Below are positions 1 through 10,032 of a DNA stretch of 64,000 bases, piece by piece. Each line of letters starts with the position of its first letter. Positions within the stretch are counted from its first letter, which is position 1. The position numbers and the translations under genes are program-made. Source of the DNA: Hsuehochloa calcarea (taxonomy: Eukaryota; Streptophyta; Magnoliopsida; Poales; Poaceae); assembly GCA_036346395.1 (NCBI GenBank), contig CM070599.1, forward strand, positions 22,869,232-22,933,231. Reading direction: 5' to 3'. The notes under the pieces are model-generated. The model was not told the origin of the DNA, did not search any database, and saw nothing but the letters and a program-made list of their open reading frames with translations.

Positions 1-75
1 AAAATTATTTCTCAAAGTTGGATACTGGAGACCGTACCGATGTCTAAAACGTCATACATAATTGAACAGAGGGAG
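1..75. mobile_element. Stowaway/Tc1-mariner-type MITE, one end only
   Basis: The stretch ends with ACAGAGGGAG, the reverse of the CTCCCTCTGT terminal repeat typical of grass Stowaway MITEs, followed directly by TA, the expected target dinucleotide. The rest of the element lies left of the window. The sequence resuming at 76 is gypsy LTR, so the MITE appears to have landed inside that LTR. The call rests on one terminal motif and the TA; the other end cannot be seen. Confidence 0.55.
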
Positions 76-822
76 TAGTAACTAAATAATGGCAAGTTCA
101 TGATTGATATCATGTGATGTGTAGGTGCCATGCTCATCCCATGCATGTCGCCTTCAACGTTCACTTAAAAACAACAACAAATCAAGGGTGAGTTCAAGAC
201 TCAATTAATACATAATAGATCAATGAACATACACAATAGAAACTTATATTCATATATACCATGATCATGATCATCATCTTTTTATTAGTGCAATACAATT
301 CTACTCAAATGCTCATCTCATAGCTTGGTGCACCTGTCGTTGTTCACCAATCATAAGTCCGTCCTCATTAGACCGAGGGTCTTTGCACTCCTGTGGAGGC
401 CTACCACCAAAGTAGGTCTTACTTGCCAGCCCGAGGTGGTCTTTCTCTTCCATGACATGATGTGCACATGATGCGAGTGCATTTGTTCCGTTGTCCATTG
501 ACATATTCTATCATCATCATATTACATTCATTATCACATCATCATCATGATCATATCATAAAGACATTGTAATAAACATGGATAAATCATAAAGATATCA
601 TGCCAAATAAATCAATAATGACAAGTAATACACAAACCGAAGTCTATCGCTCTACCATGCACTTACCTTTTTAGCCTCGAAAAATGGAATGATGCGAAGG
701 CGACACCGAACCCGAAGCAACACTCCACTGGACAAAGCCAATTCTCACCTCAAAAACATGCAACAACAATACAAGAATATAAAGAAATTTAACATCGCTC
801 CTATGCGTAAATCCAACATAGA
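76..822 (-). repeat. Ty3/gypsy LTR fragment (unit 1)
   Basis: This matches the LTRs of the gypsy element at 26,205-27,742 and 38,294-39,453. The first part (around 90-330) aligns with 38,695-38,940. The part around 330-820 aligns with 26,210-26,650, including a shared stretch around the words GGAGGCCTACCACCAAAGT. It stops at about 822, where LINE sequence begins. A 63-codon minus-strand ORF here (313-504) has a counterpart at 26,151-26,336, but it lies in LTR and I do not call it a gene. No PBS or PPT is attached, so this is a broken 3' LTR remnant. Confidence 0.8.
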
Positions 823-1388
823 ACAAAGTTCGTTTTCCATTGCCAATCTGTACAGAGATAGAAGCTTAGAACATGGCAAGCTCTGTACAGTTGGCTGGGA
901 TAGCAAGACCCTGCCACAACCTTGATAGACTTTGTAGCCAAAGCCAATGGATACGGAGCGCATTGCTGAGGACGCATAGATTATGAAGGCCTAGCCCCCA
1001 CACTAAATGAGCCAACATTTCGACGACCAAGCAACCAAATAGTGACCACCCGAAACATTATCGGTTGCTTTCCACAGGAAAGCCCGTCGTCGTTTGTCAA
1101 TTTCTTTGATAACCCATAATGGCGGGTCAAGAGCCATGAAGCAATAGATGGGGATAGTTGTAAGTACTATCTTGACAACGACGAGGTGACCTCCTTGCAC
1201 CCAGCTTGCAAGCCCTTATGTCTACCGGCGACCTTGTCCAGCAGGGGTTGGAAATCCCCCTTGGTCAGTTTCCTCAAGGATAGCGGTAGCCCAAGATACT
1301 TGCATGGGAAGTCGGCAATGGTGCACTGAAGTTCCGAAGCCATATGTTGAAGCTGCTGGTCGCTGCAACGGATTAGAGGGATGGGGTT
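823..1388 (-). pseudogene. L1-type LINE ORF2 fragment (RT thumb and downstream)
   Basis: Minus-strand translation gives IPIYCFMALDPPLWVIKEID and RRRAFLWKATDNVSGGHYLV, which belong to the conserved region just after the reverse transcriptase of plant L1-type LINEs. Nearly the same protein is encoded at 31,940-32,560 inside the middle gypsy element. Upstream codons around 1,222-1,380 read CSDQQ-like and FPCKYLG-like stretches in shifted frames. Both ends are cut: gypsy pol adjoins at about 1,390 and gypsy LTR at about 822. No poly-A or target duplication remains, so this is an internal scrap left by deletion. Confidence 0.8.
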
Positions 1389-1389
1389 C

Positions 1390-1612
1390 TAATCGGAACC
1401 ATCTTTCCCAAACTGATAGCAGCCTGCTCTCCTTGGCAACATCAAACCGCCAGATGAGTTCTTTGGGAACATGAGACATAGTGTACTCCGTGAATGGACT
1501 TGGGAAGGTCCAAGCGATAAACCAAACTTCCAATTTGCGTGATTATTAGAAACAGTCCGACGAACCTTTGGCTAAGCTTCCATTTAGTACCAAACCACAC
1601 AATGCATTTGGT
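1390..1612 (-). pseudogene. Ty3/gypsy pol fragment, end of integrase
   Basis: Minus-strand reading from 1,612 gives KLSQRFVGLF and VYRLDLPKSIHGVHYVS, the conserved segment between the integrase core and the chromodomain in gypsy chromoviruses (family pattern KLSPRYxGPF ... YRLxLPxxxxxxHxVFHVS). This is the piece missing from the middle gypsy, where pol breaks at about 33,440 and resumes at 28,063. It sits between the hAT-like segment and the LINE scrap, in the order expected for a minus-strand gypsy. Confidence 0.7.
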
Positions 1613-1619
1613 GGGAGAC

Positions 1620-1975
1620 TAGGGATGGTAATCGAGCATAGCGGGCACGGGTAGTGCTCCCCCATACCCATGCCCACGAGCCTAATTTCCCCCCACAGGC
1701 ATGTCCGCGAAGGGCGACGGGCGAAGAATCTCGCCCATACTCATCGCCCGTAGGTACCCGATGCCTGTGGGTATGCCCGTGTGCCCGCCACCACTCAATC
1801 CAACCAACATCTCATCAAAAATCCAATGTACATAACAACATACAGTAGAACACACGGAAATAGTTCATGTACAACAATTAAAATCGAGCAGGTTCAACAC
1901 AAATCATAAGCATCAAATCGGAATTTGGGAGAGGGAATGGGAGAAAAATGAGATAATCACGCACTACTGGGATCT
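1620..1975. mobile_element. hAT-like element terminal region, incomplete
   Basis: It begins with TAGGGATGGTAAT, close to the CAGGGATG/TAGGGATG ends of hAT transposons. A run rich in GGGTACCCGATG- and CCCATGCCC-type words follows, typical of grass hAT subterminal DNA. No matching inverted end or 8-bp duplication was found before the gypsy sequence returns at about 1,980, so the right limit is approximate. It separates two gypsy fragments. Confidence 0.45.
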
Positions 1976-1979
1976 CCTC

Positions 1980-2333
1980 GATACACAAAGCTACACAGTT
2001 TTTCTAGAAGAGCCAATAGTATCCGGTCTTTGCCACTTGTTGGTCAGGGAACAGACCGACCAGCACAAACAGAGAATGCGAAGGCGCACTCCCCTGAAAT
2101 ATGGACTCCTCTCCTTATGGAGCCTGCAAGGCAACGGTCTTCCAGAACCAAGAAATCATGACATGATAACTACGCAACCAGTCCATACCATGGATAACAT
2201 CGAAAGGTTCTAACTGGATAACCATCAGTTTAACGGTGAAATCCTCGTCTATAGAAATGACACAACTAGTACAAATTGTAGAAATAGCAATGATACCCCC
2301 AGGAGAGCCGACTAGAAAAAAATGCTCATGCAC
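1980..2333 (-). pseudogene. Ty3/gypsy protease and PR-RT linker fragment
   Basis: Minus-strand codons 2,333-2,115 encode a retropepsin C-terminal half: DFTVKLMVIQLEPFDVIHG and MDWLRSYHVMISWF match the gypsy pattern LxVLPLxxFDVILGMDWL. Further codons down to about 1,980 continue into the linker before RT (an IFQGSAPSHS-like stretch, then ALCIEEIP). The catalytic DSG/DTG half is absent. At about 2,330 it joins copia sequence directly, whereas unit 2 has about 5 kb between equivalent points (about 36,540 and 41,775). I read this as a deletion in unit 1. Confidence 0.75.
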
Positions 2334-2788
2334 GAGAAAAAAACCCCATATCTCTTAGTGCCTTTATAGAGGAACGATCATGTAGGGTATACCGTGATGT
2401 AGTAGAACGATCGTTAGAGTTTGTGGGACTGGCTGTTGGTCAATGGAGGAGGGGAGGACCGAGTATCAGAAAGTTCAAGAGGAATGGAAGTATTGAGGAT
2501 CAGAAGGAACTCTTTGTCGGTGACTATAGTGAAAGGGAAAAGTAGAAGTGTCAGAAACTGATGGAGGAGACGCTAGAAGGTGAAACTGGTGCAGAAAGTG
2601 TATCTGGAGAAGTCAAGTATGGTGAAGGAATGCAAGGTAGACACAAAAAGAGGGTGGAATGTGTGAAAAGAGTGGGACGTGTAGAAGGATGATAAAAGAA
2701 AAGTCAACCCTCATCAAAGGTCACATCACGAGAAATGCGAATACGAGGTGCTGAAGGATCATACCAACGATATACCTTATGCTCATGA

Positions 2789-3420
2789 CTAACCCAGGAA
2801 GACACACTCAATCAACTGAGCGCTCAGCTTTTTGCACTCACTGGGTGCTAGAAGGACATAGCATACACAACCAAAGACACAAAGATGAGCATAGCGAGCA
2901 TGTGCTTGGTACAGGACCTCACTAGGACATTTGCCCTGAAGGTTGGAAGATGGCTGATGGTTGATGAGATAGACTATTGTAGAGACCACTTTCCCCCAGA
3001 AGTGAGGGAATAAAGGAGAAAATGAGAAGCGTGCGAGTAGTTTCAATGATATGATGGTGCTTGCGTCCAACAATACTATTATGAGCATGAGCACCAGGAT
3101 ACGAGAGCTGAGGAAGAGTAATCTAAAAAAAGAAAGGAACTGACGAAAAGTTGATAAAAGATACTCTCCTCCAGGGTCAAAACAAAAAACACGAATGATA
3201 GAAGAGAATTGAGTATGAACCATATGAGCAAAAGACCGATAGATAGAAATCAACTGCGAATAGTGTTTCATGAAATAGATCTAAGTGTATCGATTGTGGT
3301 CATCAATGAAGATGATATAGTAGCTTTGACTACCCTTCGAAGCAAATGGAGAAAGACCACAAACATCCGAATGGACCAAATCAAAGGGACGATTAGATCT
3401 TAAATACCTTGATGAATCAA
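2789..3420 (-). pseudogene. Copia integrase (family 1, unit 1)
   Basis: The minus-strand ORF 3,271-2,789 reads MKHYSQLISIYRSFAHMVHT, then a middle portion in shifted frame, then VVSTIVYLINHQPSSN and YAHLCVFGCVCYVLL. These are the integrase core and the segment after it. Codons upstream to about 3,420 add the SKGG...IFID..TRYTWIYF region in broken frames. Frameshifts scramble the second catalytic Asp region. The integrase would join element DNA into the host genome; this copy cannot be functional. Confidence 0.8.
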
Positions 3421-3589
3421 GATAAGGTATGAGCCACACAAGTGCCCCAAGCGATGATGCTGTTACGGAAAAGACTTACAAACATAAGTAGATATAGGAG
3501 GACAAAGAGTAGATAGACCAACAACAATGGATAAATGAGTGGGAGCAGGAGCTATACCAAAAATAGAGGATAAAGGGAGACTCAGACGA

Positions 3590-4004
3590 CTAAGAACATA
3601 GAGACCTGCAAAACCCCTTACGATGACTTGTACCGATGACAGCTCTTGTTCGATGATCTTGCACAAAGCAGGAGCTATCATCAAACGAAAGAAAGTAGTT
3701 CATATCTGCGAGCTGCTTGATAGAGACGGGACTCGGAGAGCGTAGGGACATGTGAGACATATGAAACTGCGAAGTGAAATGTTGAAAGAGTCCTTTGATG
3801 AGTGACCGTTCATAGCGTTCCATGAGCTATCTGAATCTTGATACCTTCCACAACAAGACGACATGATGTGAGCCGAGATGCATCAGATGTCACATGGAAA
3901 GAAGCCCCTGAATCCAACAACCATAAGAGTGAAGCACTTGACACATGACATGATCGTGTAGAAAAACCGGTGGATACACCAAGAAATGCTTGCAGCTGAC
4001 ACAA
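3590..4004 (-). pseudogene. Copia protease (family 1, unit 1)
   Basis: Minus-strand codons 4,004-3,810 contain LLDSGASFHVTSDASRL, with the DSG catalytic triad of a copia aspartic protease. The next frame (3,823-3,590) gives ADMNYFLSFDDSSCFVQDH and TRAVIGTSHR, the spacer before integrase. Frameshifts lie near 3,820 and 3,680. The protease would cut the Gag-Pol polyprotein. The DSG is intact but the frame is broken downstream. Confidence 0.82.
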
Positions 4005-4009
4005 CTAGG

Positions 4010-5115
4010 CTTGAAGGTTGGTGGTCTGAGCCTAAATCTGACCAAACTGAGGCGCACAATACTCCAACGCATTGGCAAGGATAGAAGAAACAATAGCAGA
4101 GGATGCGATAGCCACATAGAGCAACAATCACCAATCACCGATAGCACTGGGAACCACACAATAGAGCACCAAGCCAAAGGCAACGGTGGTGGCACCAGGC
4201 GGTAGCAGAGCAACGAGCGGAAGCAAAGGTGAAGACAGCAAAGCACCAAGCATTCAGTGTTTTAGAAGACCACCAAGGAGTATCCGGTCGACCAAAGGAT
4301 GCCTAGCATCTTTGGATGGCGGTGATGCACCGAGCGAGCACGGTGAGCCGCACGGTCGCCGGGGTTGTAGAAGAGCAACAAAGAGCAGTCGGTCAGCCGA
4401 TGACTGCACAGTAGAGCTGGACGATGGTGATGCACTGAGGAGCAGAGCACCAAGCAGCCACCGGTGATGCACTTAGGAGTAGAGCACCAAGCAGTCGGTG
4501 AAAGCGCAGCAGAGCTGGACGCCAACATTGAACCTGGCATCGCAGAGCAGAGGCAACATTGGATCAGGCATTGCGGGGTAGATTGGGAGCTCGATGACGA
4601 CTAACTGAGGTTGACGATGGCGACAACAGCTCGAATTGAGCGGCGGTAGCTCAAATCCGAAGTTCGAGTGGTAGAGCAGAGGTTTGAGCTCGCCTGTGTC
4701 GCGGTCCCGAACTCTACTGCGCTGGATCGAGAGCTAGAGGCAATGAGATTTGGAGTAGAGGTGGCGACGGAGAGCAGAGTAGTATGGAGATGGTCGGTAG
4801 TGATAGGGCCGAGGTGGTGATGGTCCACGAGGTGATTGTTGCGCTAAAGCAGAGCACCCGAAGCAAGCAGGACGGAGTTGGTTGGCAGCGCTGGAGCAGA
4901 GGCAGTGAAGGTCCACGAGGCAATGGCTGTGTCGCGGCAGGGCACCCGACGTAGAGATAGAGCACTGATAGTTCTTTCCGTCGGTGGACGTGGAGAGTGA
5001 CGAACCACGGGCGAGGGAGAGAAAAGGAGGTAGCATGCCGGTGGCAGCTTGCCGACGACATTGAGGGTGGTAGTGGTTGGACCGGGTCTAGTCTCCAACT
5101 CTAACACTAACACTA
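4010..5115 (-). repeat. Copia 5' leader with degenerate minisatellite
   Basis: Between protease and PBS lies about 1.1 kb built of variants of AGCACCAAGCAGTCGGTGAT and GCGCAGCAGAGCTGGAC, densest at 4,190-4,520. Long ORFs occur in several frames on both strands because the repeats lack stops; none resembles gag. The same region exists in unit 2 (43,500-44,558 and 45,723-45,758). The plus-strand relative at 17,087-17,340 has a much shorter leader. Confidence 0.55.
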
Positions 5116-5128
5116 GGCTCTGATACCA
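5116..5128 (-). other. Copia primer binding site
   Basis: Minus strand reads TGGTATCAGAGCC directly after the 5' LTR, complementary to the 3' end of initiator methionine tRNA, the usual primer of plant copia elements. Confidence 0.88.
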
Positions 5129-5272
5129 TGTTAGAATTTGAGAGATGATTGTGCTATTCACAACTGTGCAACTTATTCATTATTGAGAAGATATATATAG
5201 ACATGATTAGTTGGGTCTCATGAGCTACAGGGGGGAGAGAGAGAGAGACTACAAATACGTACAACTCTTAAC
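5129..5272 (-). repeat. Copia family 1 5' LTR
   Basis: This 144-bp LTR has ends TGTT...AACA on both strands and holds the family landmarks CTCTCTCTC, a run of GCCCATG-type words (here decayed), TATATATA and a CAATAATGAATAAG-like box. Near relatives are at 16,940, 29,059, 31,791, 45,772 and 57,824. The TATATATAG run may be its TATA element. Confidence 0.88.
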
Positions 5273-5731
5273 AGTAGCCATTGGAAGGTGCGGGTTGCAG
5301 CTAGTGGCTTTGATTTGTCCTTGTTGTAGCTGATAGAAAGTGCGGGTCGTAGCCCGAGGTTTGATTTGTCCTGGTTGTAGCTAGTGGAAAATGTGGGTTG
5401 TAGCCCGATGAAAAAGGTTGAAGGTGGTTGGAGCCACTCGATGGTATTGGGTAGTTGGAGCCACTTTATAATATCTAGAGGTTAGAGCATTCGCTAGTAT
5501 TTTGCGACACTACTCAATCTCATTAAAACTGGTTTAGTGGAAATGCTAGGTCTCAGGCCTTCTATTTAATCTAATTCAAATGTGGCTTCTTCAAATAAAA
5601 GAACCTCAAGTATTCTCCTATTTAGCCTTGCATATATTGTAATTACATTCTGTGTGGTGGCTTGTTGAGTACTGTCGTACTCACGGTTGCTTAATTTCTA
5701 TCCTTTAGTAAGAGGAGAAGAATAATACATT
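5273..5731. other. Repeat-derived sequence, no gene seen
   Basis: No coding motif is visible. It contains imperfect repeats of GGTTGTAGCTAGTGG / GTGCGGGTCGTAGC words and is shared with 45,919-46,401 in unit 2. It may be an outer part of the LTR element that follows, since a TTGAGTACTGTCGTACTCAC motif resembles LTR leader sequence. Confidence 0.4.
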
Positions 5732-6070
5732 TGTTAGCACTTAATTGGGTCCGATAGGACTATCAGTTGCCAAGAACTAGGTCGTGAGCCCAAGTAAATT
5801 GCATATGGGCATATCTTGAGGGTCCCACTTGGGTGTTGTTTCCGTTCCCACTTCTGTTGCATGTATTCAAGGTATTTGGCCTGATTGGCCAGTGTGTAAC
5901 TCAAGCGACCATATGGTCTATTTATATACTATTTAATATTATGTAATAGCTTTACTTTTACGAGATATGTGTTTGATATTCAATAATATAATTGTGTGCA
6001 CTAGTTACTGATCCAGGGACTAGTGCTAATATATACAGAGAGTTCTGGATGGTAAATCCGGGACGCGACA
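5732..6070 (+). repeat. LTR of an unassigned element, 5' copy (unit 1)
   Basis: It starts TGTTAGCAC and ends GCGACA, and a PBS-like TGGTATCAGAG follows four bases later (6,075-6,085). A second partial copy starting inside the LTR lies at 6,478-6,735. The unit 2 equivalent is 46,402-46,739. The left boundary is inferred from the TG dinucleotide and is less sure than the right one. I cannot assign copia or gypsy because no coding region is attached. Confidence 0.6.
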
Positions 6071-6074
6071 TAGT

Positions 6075-6085
6075 TGGTATCAGAG
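6075..6085 (+). other. Primer binding site of the unassigned LTR element
   Basis: TGGTATCAGAG matches the initiator-Met tRNA primer site and sits four bases after the LTR end. The unit 2 copy reads TGATATCAGAG at 46,743-46,753. Confidence 0.7.
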
Positions 6086-6477
6086 TCATATCGACTGTAG
6101 GTCGTGACCTTAGTTAGCATGACTGCTAGTTTCATGACTAGAAAATTTTCAAAATCTAGTTTTGCCTCCAAAATCTTTGTGAAAAGTATAATTAATATTG
6201 CTCATTTTCACCCCTAGATGACTCTCTTACCTATATTTGGTCTTGGCAACTTTTACTTTCATTGCTAACTTACCTCTTCTCCAAAATTTCATATTTTTGA
6301 AACTATTATTAAAACCCCCCTTTTGAAGGTGGCTTGAAATTTTGCTTTTGGGCTAAATTCACAAAAAATATTTTCAAGATTTATTTTTGAAATTTATTTT
6401 ACTAATTATCTTATAACCTTGCCCTTGGAAGTCCAATTATCAATCTATGTTTACAAAAAACGCGAACCCTAATCGAT
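6086..6477. other. Leader of the unassigned LTR element
   Basis: AT-rich, no open frame of note, many TTTT/AAAA runs. It matches 46,754-47,075 in unit 2. In unit 2 it runs on to about 47,215, while in unit 1 a partial second LTR takes over at 6,478. An untranslated leader is the simplest reading. Confidence 0.45.
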
Positions 6478-6735
6478 TGCCTGTAGGCATATCCTAAGGG
6501 TTCCACTTTGGTGCTGTTTCCGCTTTCACTACATATATTTAAGGTACTTGGCTTGATCGGCCAGTGTACAAGTCAAGCGACCACACGATTTATTTACGTA
6601 CTGTTTAATATTATGTAATAGCTTTATTTTTGCGAGATATGTGTTTGATATTAAATAATGTAATTGTGTGCACTAGTTACTGATATAGGATTAGTGCTGA
6701 TATACACAAAGGGTTTCGGACGATAAATTCAGGTC
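6478..6735 (+). repeat. Second, truncated LTR copy
   Basis: It aligns with 5,806-6,065 of the first LTR, with landmarks GGCATATCCTAAGGG, TATTATGTAATAGCTTTA and GTGTGCACTAGTTACTGAT. It begins inside the LTR and ends with AAATTCAGGTCAA. Unit 2 has no such copy. Together with 5,732-6,477 it looks like an element whose whole coding region is gone. Confidence 0.65.
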
Positions 6736-7387
6736 AAGAAAGCATCCTAGCGCCCTAGGCTCGCCACGACATGCCATAGCATTGTGACAACCTTGGCTAT
6801 GCCTATAAAGGGCTATGTCGTGCGTCCATTGTAATCTAGAGTTGATTTTTGAATTAAATCGTGTGTGTTGGCTTTCGCCTGTTAGGAGTTATCCCTATTC
6901 TATGTGTGTTCTTGTGATTTTCAATCTAGGATTTCATCTTGGTGTGTGGGTTCCTACTGCGGTGTCGGTATTTGCTCACTAGATCATGAGATCCCTTTGT
7001 CCTAGGTCGCGTGTTGTGATACACATGGTTGAGGATTTTATCTATCCTAGTGCGAATTGAAAACTATAATTCATGCTCCACATATCCGTTCAAAAATTAC
7101 CACCGTGAAAGATCGAGTGACCCATCGGATCGATCTCGGTTTGAGGTATGATCTTCACTGTATGTCTCGATTGGTAACAAGTTACGTATAATTACCAATT
7201 GTTTAGCTCTTGTCGCTAACATAATGTTTAGATTTAGTAAGCCGACCTATTATCGAATATTTCATTGTTTTTTGGATGATGATTATCCCTGCTCGTGATA
7301 GGAGTCGGAAGGTTAAAGGCCAACTAAGCTTGTAGGGTGTGAGCTAGCCAGCTGATTATATGTTAGGGCATGTTTGGTTTGTAGCCT
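6736..7387. other. Unassigned sequence, LTR-promoter-like
   Basis: No coding signal. TATAAAG at 6,804-6,810 and a downstream TTGAATTAAA look like promoter and polyadenylation signals of some LTR. From about 6,975 on it matches 47,215-47,640 in unit 2; the first 240 bases are unit 1 only. Confidence 0.35.
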
Positions 7388-7450
7388 ATCAACATATCAA
7401 ATGGAATGCTCTGAGAGAAGATTATTGAATGCTCATGTTCTGTAATATGC

Positions 7451-7999
7451 TTGCAAGAGACCAAACACAACCATTTTGATAGGTCTTACATCAAACATTT
7501 TGCCCTGAAGTGTTTTGACAAGTTTGCTTTCAGTTCCTCTGATGGTCGTTCAGGTTGCATTATAGTGATTTGGACCAATTCCTCTTTTGAGGCGGTGGTT
7601 CAGGAGCAACTTGATTTTGCTATCTCTCTCTCTTTCACCTCCAAACATTGGGGTGACACTTGGACTCTTATCTCAGTTTATGGGCCGTGTGCTAGCCTAG
7701 CTCGTGATAGTTTCATCACTTGGCTCCACAATTTACACATTCTGGGCAATGAACAATGGATTTTACCAGGTGATTTCAACTTCTATAGATCCTTGGAAAA
7801 TAGAAACCAACTGGGAGGGAACATGAATGATATCTTGCTTTTCAATTCTATTATTAGCAACTTGAGTTTAGTAGAATTACCACTCAAGGGGAGGAGCTTT
7901 ACTTGGAGTAATATGCAAGGCGACCCACTGCTAGAGCAACTGGACTATTTTTTTTACTACAAACTCATGGACTCTGCCTTACCGAAACACTTTGGTTAA
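7451..7999 (+). pseudogene. LINE A AP-type endonuclease
   Basis: An open frame of 182 codons carries the endonuclease landmarks in order: QETK (metal-binding Glu, frame start), LISVYGPC, ILPGDFNFYRS (Asp/Asn active-site loop), LPLKGRSFTWSNMQG and LEQLDYFF. The final ISDHVPSV box (catalytic Asp-His) follows in another frame at about 8,005-8,030, so a frameshift lies near 7,995. It would nick target DNA to prime reverse transcription. The methionine used is internal to the original protein and is not a true start. Confidence 0.88.
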
Positions 8000-8629
8000 G
8001 CCCGTCACAGTACATCTCTGACCACGTTCCTTCTGTGGTGTCCATAGAAACTAAAATCCCCAAGTCCCATATTTTTTGGTTTGAATGTTTTTGGACTGAG
8101 CATACTGGTTTTCTTCAAGTGGTCAAAGACTCTTGGGAAGCTCCTTGTGTTGCTTCTCATATTGCAACGCTCATCTCTGCCAAATTAAAGAGGCTCCGAA
8201 AATCACTGAAAATCTAGAGCAGAAGTCTTTCTCGCAAAACAATTCTTTTTGACAACTGTAATATAGTTCTTAATCTATTGGATGGACTAGAGGAGCAACG
8301 ACCTCTAAGCAGGCCCGAATCGAACTTCAGTGTGATCATAAAAAAGCATGTTCTTCGATTATTAAGATATAGCAGTTGCATTGGAAGCAGCATTGTACAA
8401 TCTGATGGACCCAATTAGGAGATGAAACACCAAATTCTTTCATGCGCTTGCAACAAAACAACATAGAAAAAAAAATCATATCTCCCTTCTTGCAGCCAAG
8501 GATGGTAGTTGGGTCTCAGATCACAGTGATAAAGAAGCTCTTTTCTAGAAAACATTCAAGGACAGGATGGGGATTTCCTCTAGTACGTTTAAGCATTTTG
8601 ATTTGGAGTCCTTGATTAATCGATGGGGT

Positions 8630-9720
8630 GATTTAGATTCTATAGGAGAACCTTTCTCTAAAGAAGAAATTGAGCATGTGATCAACTCTATGCCATCAGA
8701 TTAGGCCACTGGTCCAAATGTGTTTAATGGACTTTTTATTAAAACGTGTTGGTCCATTATTTCAGGTGATATTTTATGCCTTTGTGAGGTTTTCAGCAAG
8801 GAGCCCTTGAATCTTCAGAGTTTGAATACTCCATTGCTTTTGGTCCAAAAAAGAACTCTCTTGAGAATGTTCATAACTTCAGATCGATCTCCTTGCTCAA
8901 CCTTATTCTTAAGCTTCTCACGAAGGTCCTGGCTGATAGACTACAACGAGTAATCATCAGTCTAGTTCATAAAAATCAATATGGGTTCATTAAGAGTAGA
9001 ACTATACAAGATTGTATAACCTCGTCTTTTGAACATTTGCACCAATATAAGCATTCTAAGCGAGAAATTATTCTTCTGAAATAGGACTTTGAAAAAGCTT
9101 TTGATACTGTGGAGCATAATACCATTTTACTAATGATGGTGAAGAAATGTTTCAATCCGACCTGGATAAGATGGGTGAGCATCCTAAATTTCGGGACATC
9201 TTCAATTATCCTGAACGGAGTTCCGGGGAAAACCTTTCATTGCAAGTGAGGAGTCCGACAGAGTGATCCTTTATCCCCTCTTTTGTTTGTTCTTACTGCA
9301 GATTTGTTACAATCTATTGTCAGTGAAGCCTGTTGAAGAAACTTGTTCAATTTACCTATCCCGACGGATGAACAACTTGACTTTCCCATCATACAACATG
9401 CAGATGATACATTACTTTTTATGGAAGTAAATTCTAGACAACTTCTTTGTCCAAAAGGCCTATTGGAGACATTTGCACAATCAATTGGATTTCGAGTGAA
9501 TTTTTAGAAATCCTACTTGGTATCAATTAATGTTTCTGATGACAAGATGGCAAACCTTACTTTTTGTTTTTGGTTGCCAAATTGGGACCCTACCTTTCAC
9601 ATATCTCTGTCTTCCTCTTGGTATCACGAAGCCAAAAATTCAAGACTTTGCACCCCTCATTGACAGAGTTGAAAGAAGATTAGTGGCTTGCTCAGAATTT
9701 CATTCTTATGGAGGCAGCTT
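8630..9720 (+). pseudogene. LINE A reverse transcriptase
   Basis: Pieces in three frames follow RT order: FSKEEIEHVINSMPSD (8,650-8,700), VFNGLFIKTCWSIISGD, LNLILKLLTKVLADRLQ, QYGFIKSRTIQDCI, then DFEKAFDTVEH (9,085-9,117), SDPLSPLLFVLTADLL and QHADDTLLFM (9,391-9,417). The last is the YADD catalytic box with Tyr changed to His. Premature stops and frameshifts rule out activity. Unit 2 lacks the RT core beyond 50,235. Confidence 0.88.
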
Positions 9721-9737
9721 AACAATGGTTCAATGCA

Positions 9738-9926
9738 ATGAAAAAAATCTTCATTATTGCATCCTGGCATATTTGGAAGCAATGCAATGAAAAAATCTTT
9801 GAGAATGTTGCTCCCTCTTATACCAATTGGAAAGATCAGTTCAAGAAAGAAGTCACTCTTCATTTGTTTAGAGTGAAAGAACCCTACAAATCAAACTTTA
9901 TTAGTTGGCTAGGTTCTCTTAGTTAA
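9738..9926 (+). pseudogene. LINE A C-terminus
   Basis: Encodes IIASWHIWKQCNEKIFENVA and ending KSNFISWLGSLS, nearly identical to the end of the unit 2 LINE (50,790-50,976). The direct repeat CAATGCAATGAAAAAA occurs at about 9,732 and 9,778, and the deletion of the zinc-finger region ends close by. Confidence 0.85.
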
Positions 9927-10032
9927 TTTAGTCCTAATTTGGGTTGTGTTTCCATCCGCTCTACACATATTCCTTTCTTAAAAAAAACATATTGTTTCCT
10001 GATGGGGCCTCCCCTACAGTTCATTTAAAAAG

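Larger units (their letters stand above)
2334..5272 (-). mobile_element. Ty1/copia element, family 1, 5' part (unit 1)
   Basis: This is a minus-strand copia with a 5' LTR (5,129-5,272), a PBS (5,116-5,128), a long leader, protease and integrase. It then breaks at about 2,334 before the reverse transcriptase. Its counterpart in unit 2 (40,985-45,918) continues through RT. A separate gag with a zinc knuckle is not evident: protease follows the leader almost directly, as in the plus-strand copy at 16,940. That points to a gag-deleted lineage or heavy decay. The 3' LTR is absent. Confidence 0.85.
7388..10032 (+). mobile_element. L1-type LINE A, degenerate (unit 1)
   Basis: A plus-strand non-LTR retrotransposon with endonuclease (7,388-8,030), linker, reverse transcriptase (about 8,630-9,720) and the C-terminal end (9,738-9,926). 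A 3' UTR ends near ATTTAAAAAG at about 10,032. It is 5'-truncated, usual for LINEs: codons before ICLQETK begin abruptly at about 7,388. The zinc-finger (zf-RVT) part between 9,720 and 9,738 is deleted here but kept in unit 2 (50,270-50,976). Stops occur at 8,218, 8,701 and 9,082, among others. Confidence 0.88.

Noticed and set aside
3209..3403. Plus-strand 64-codon frame
   Set aside because: Antisense of the minus-strand copia integrase, which has clear motifs.
4254..5161. Several overlapping 70-115-codon minus-strand frames in the copia leader
   Set aside because: They arise from stop-poor minisatellite repeats, occur in all frames, and none looks like Gag.
7366..7475. A possible Tourist/PIF MITE from GGGCATGTTTGG to CCAAACACAACC with TTA flank
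   Set aside because: The right 'end' encodes ETKHNH of the LINE endonuclease in both units, and the inner sequence continues the LINE frame (IIECSCSVICLQETK). It is coding sequence, not a MITE end.
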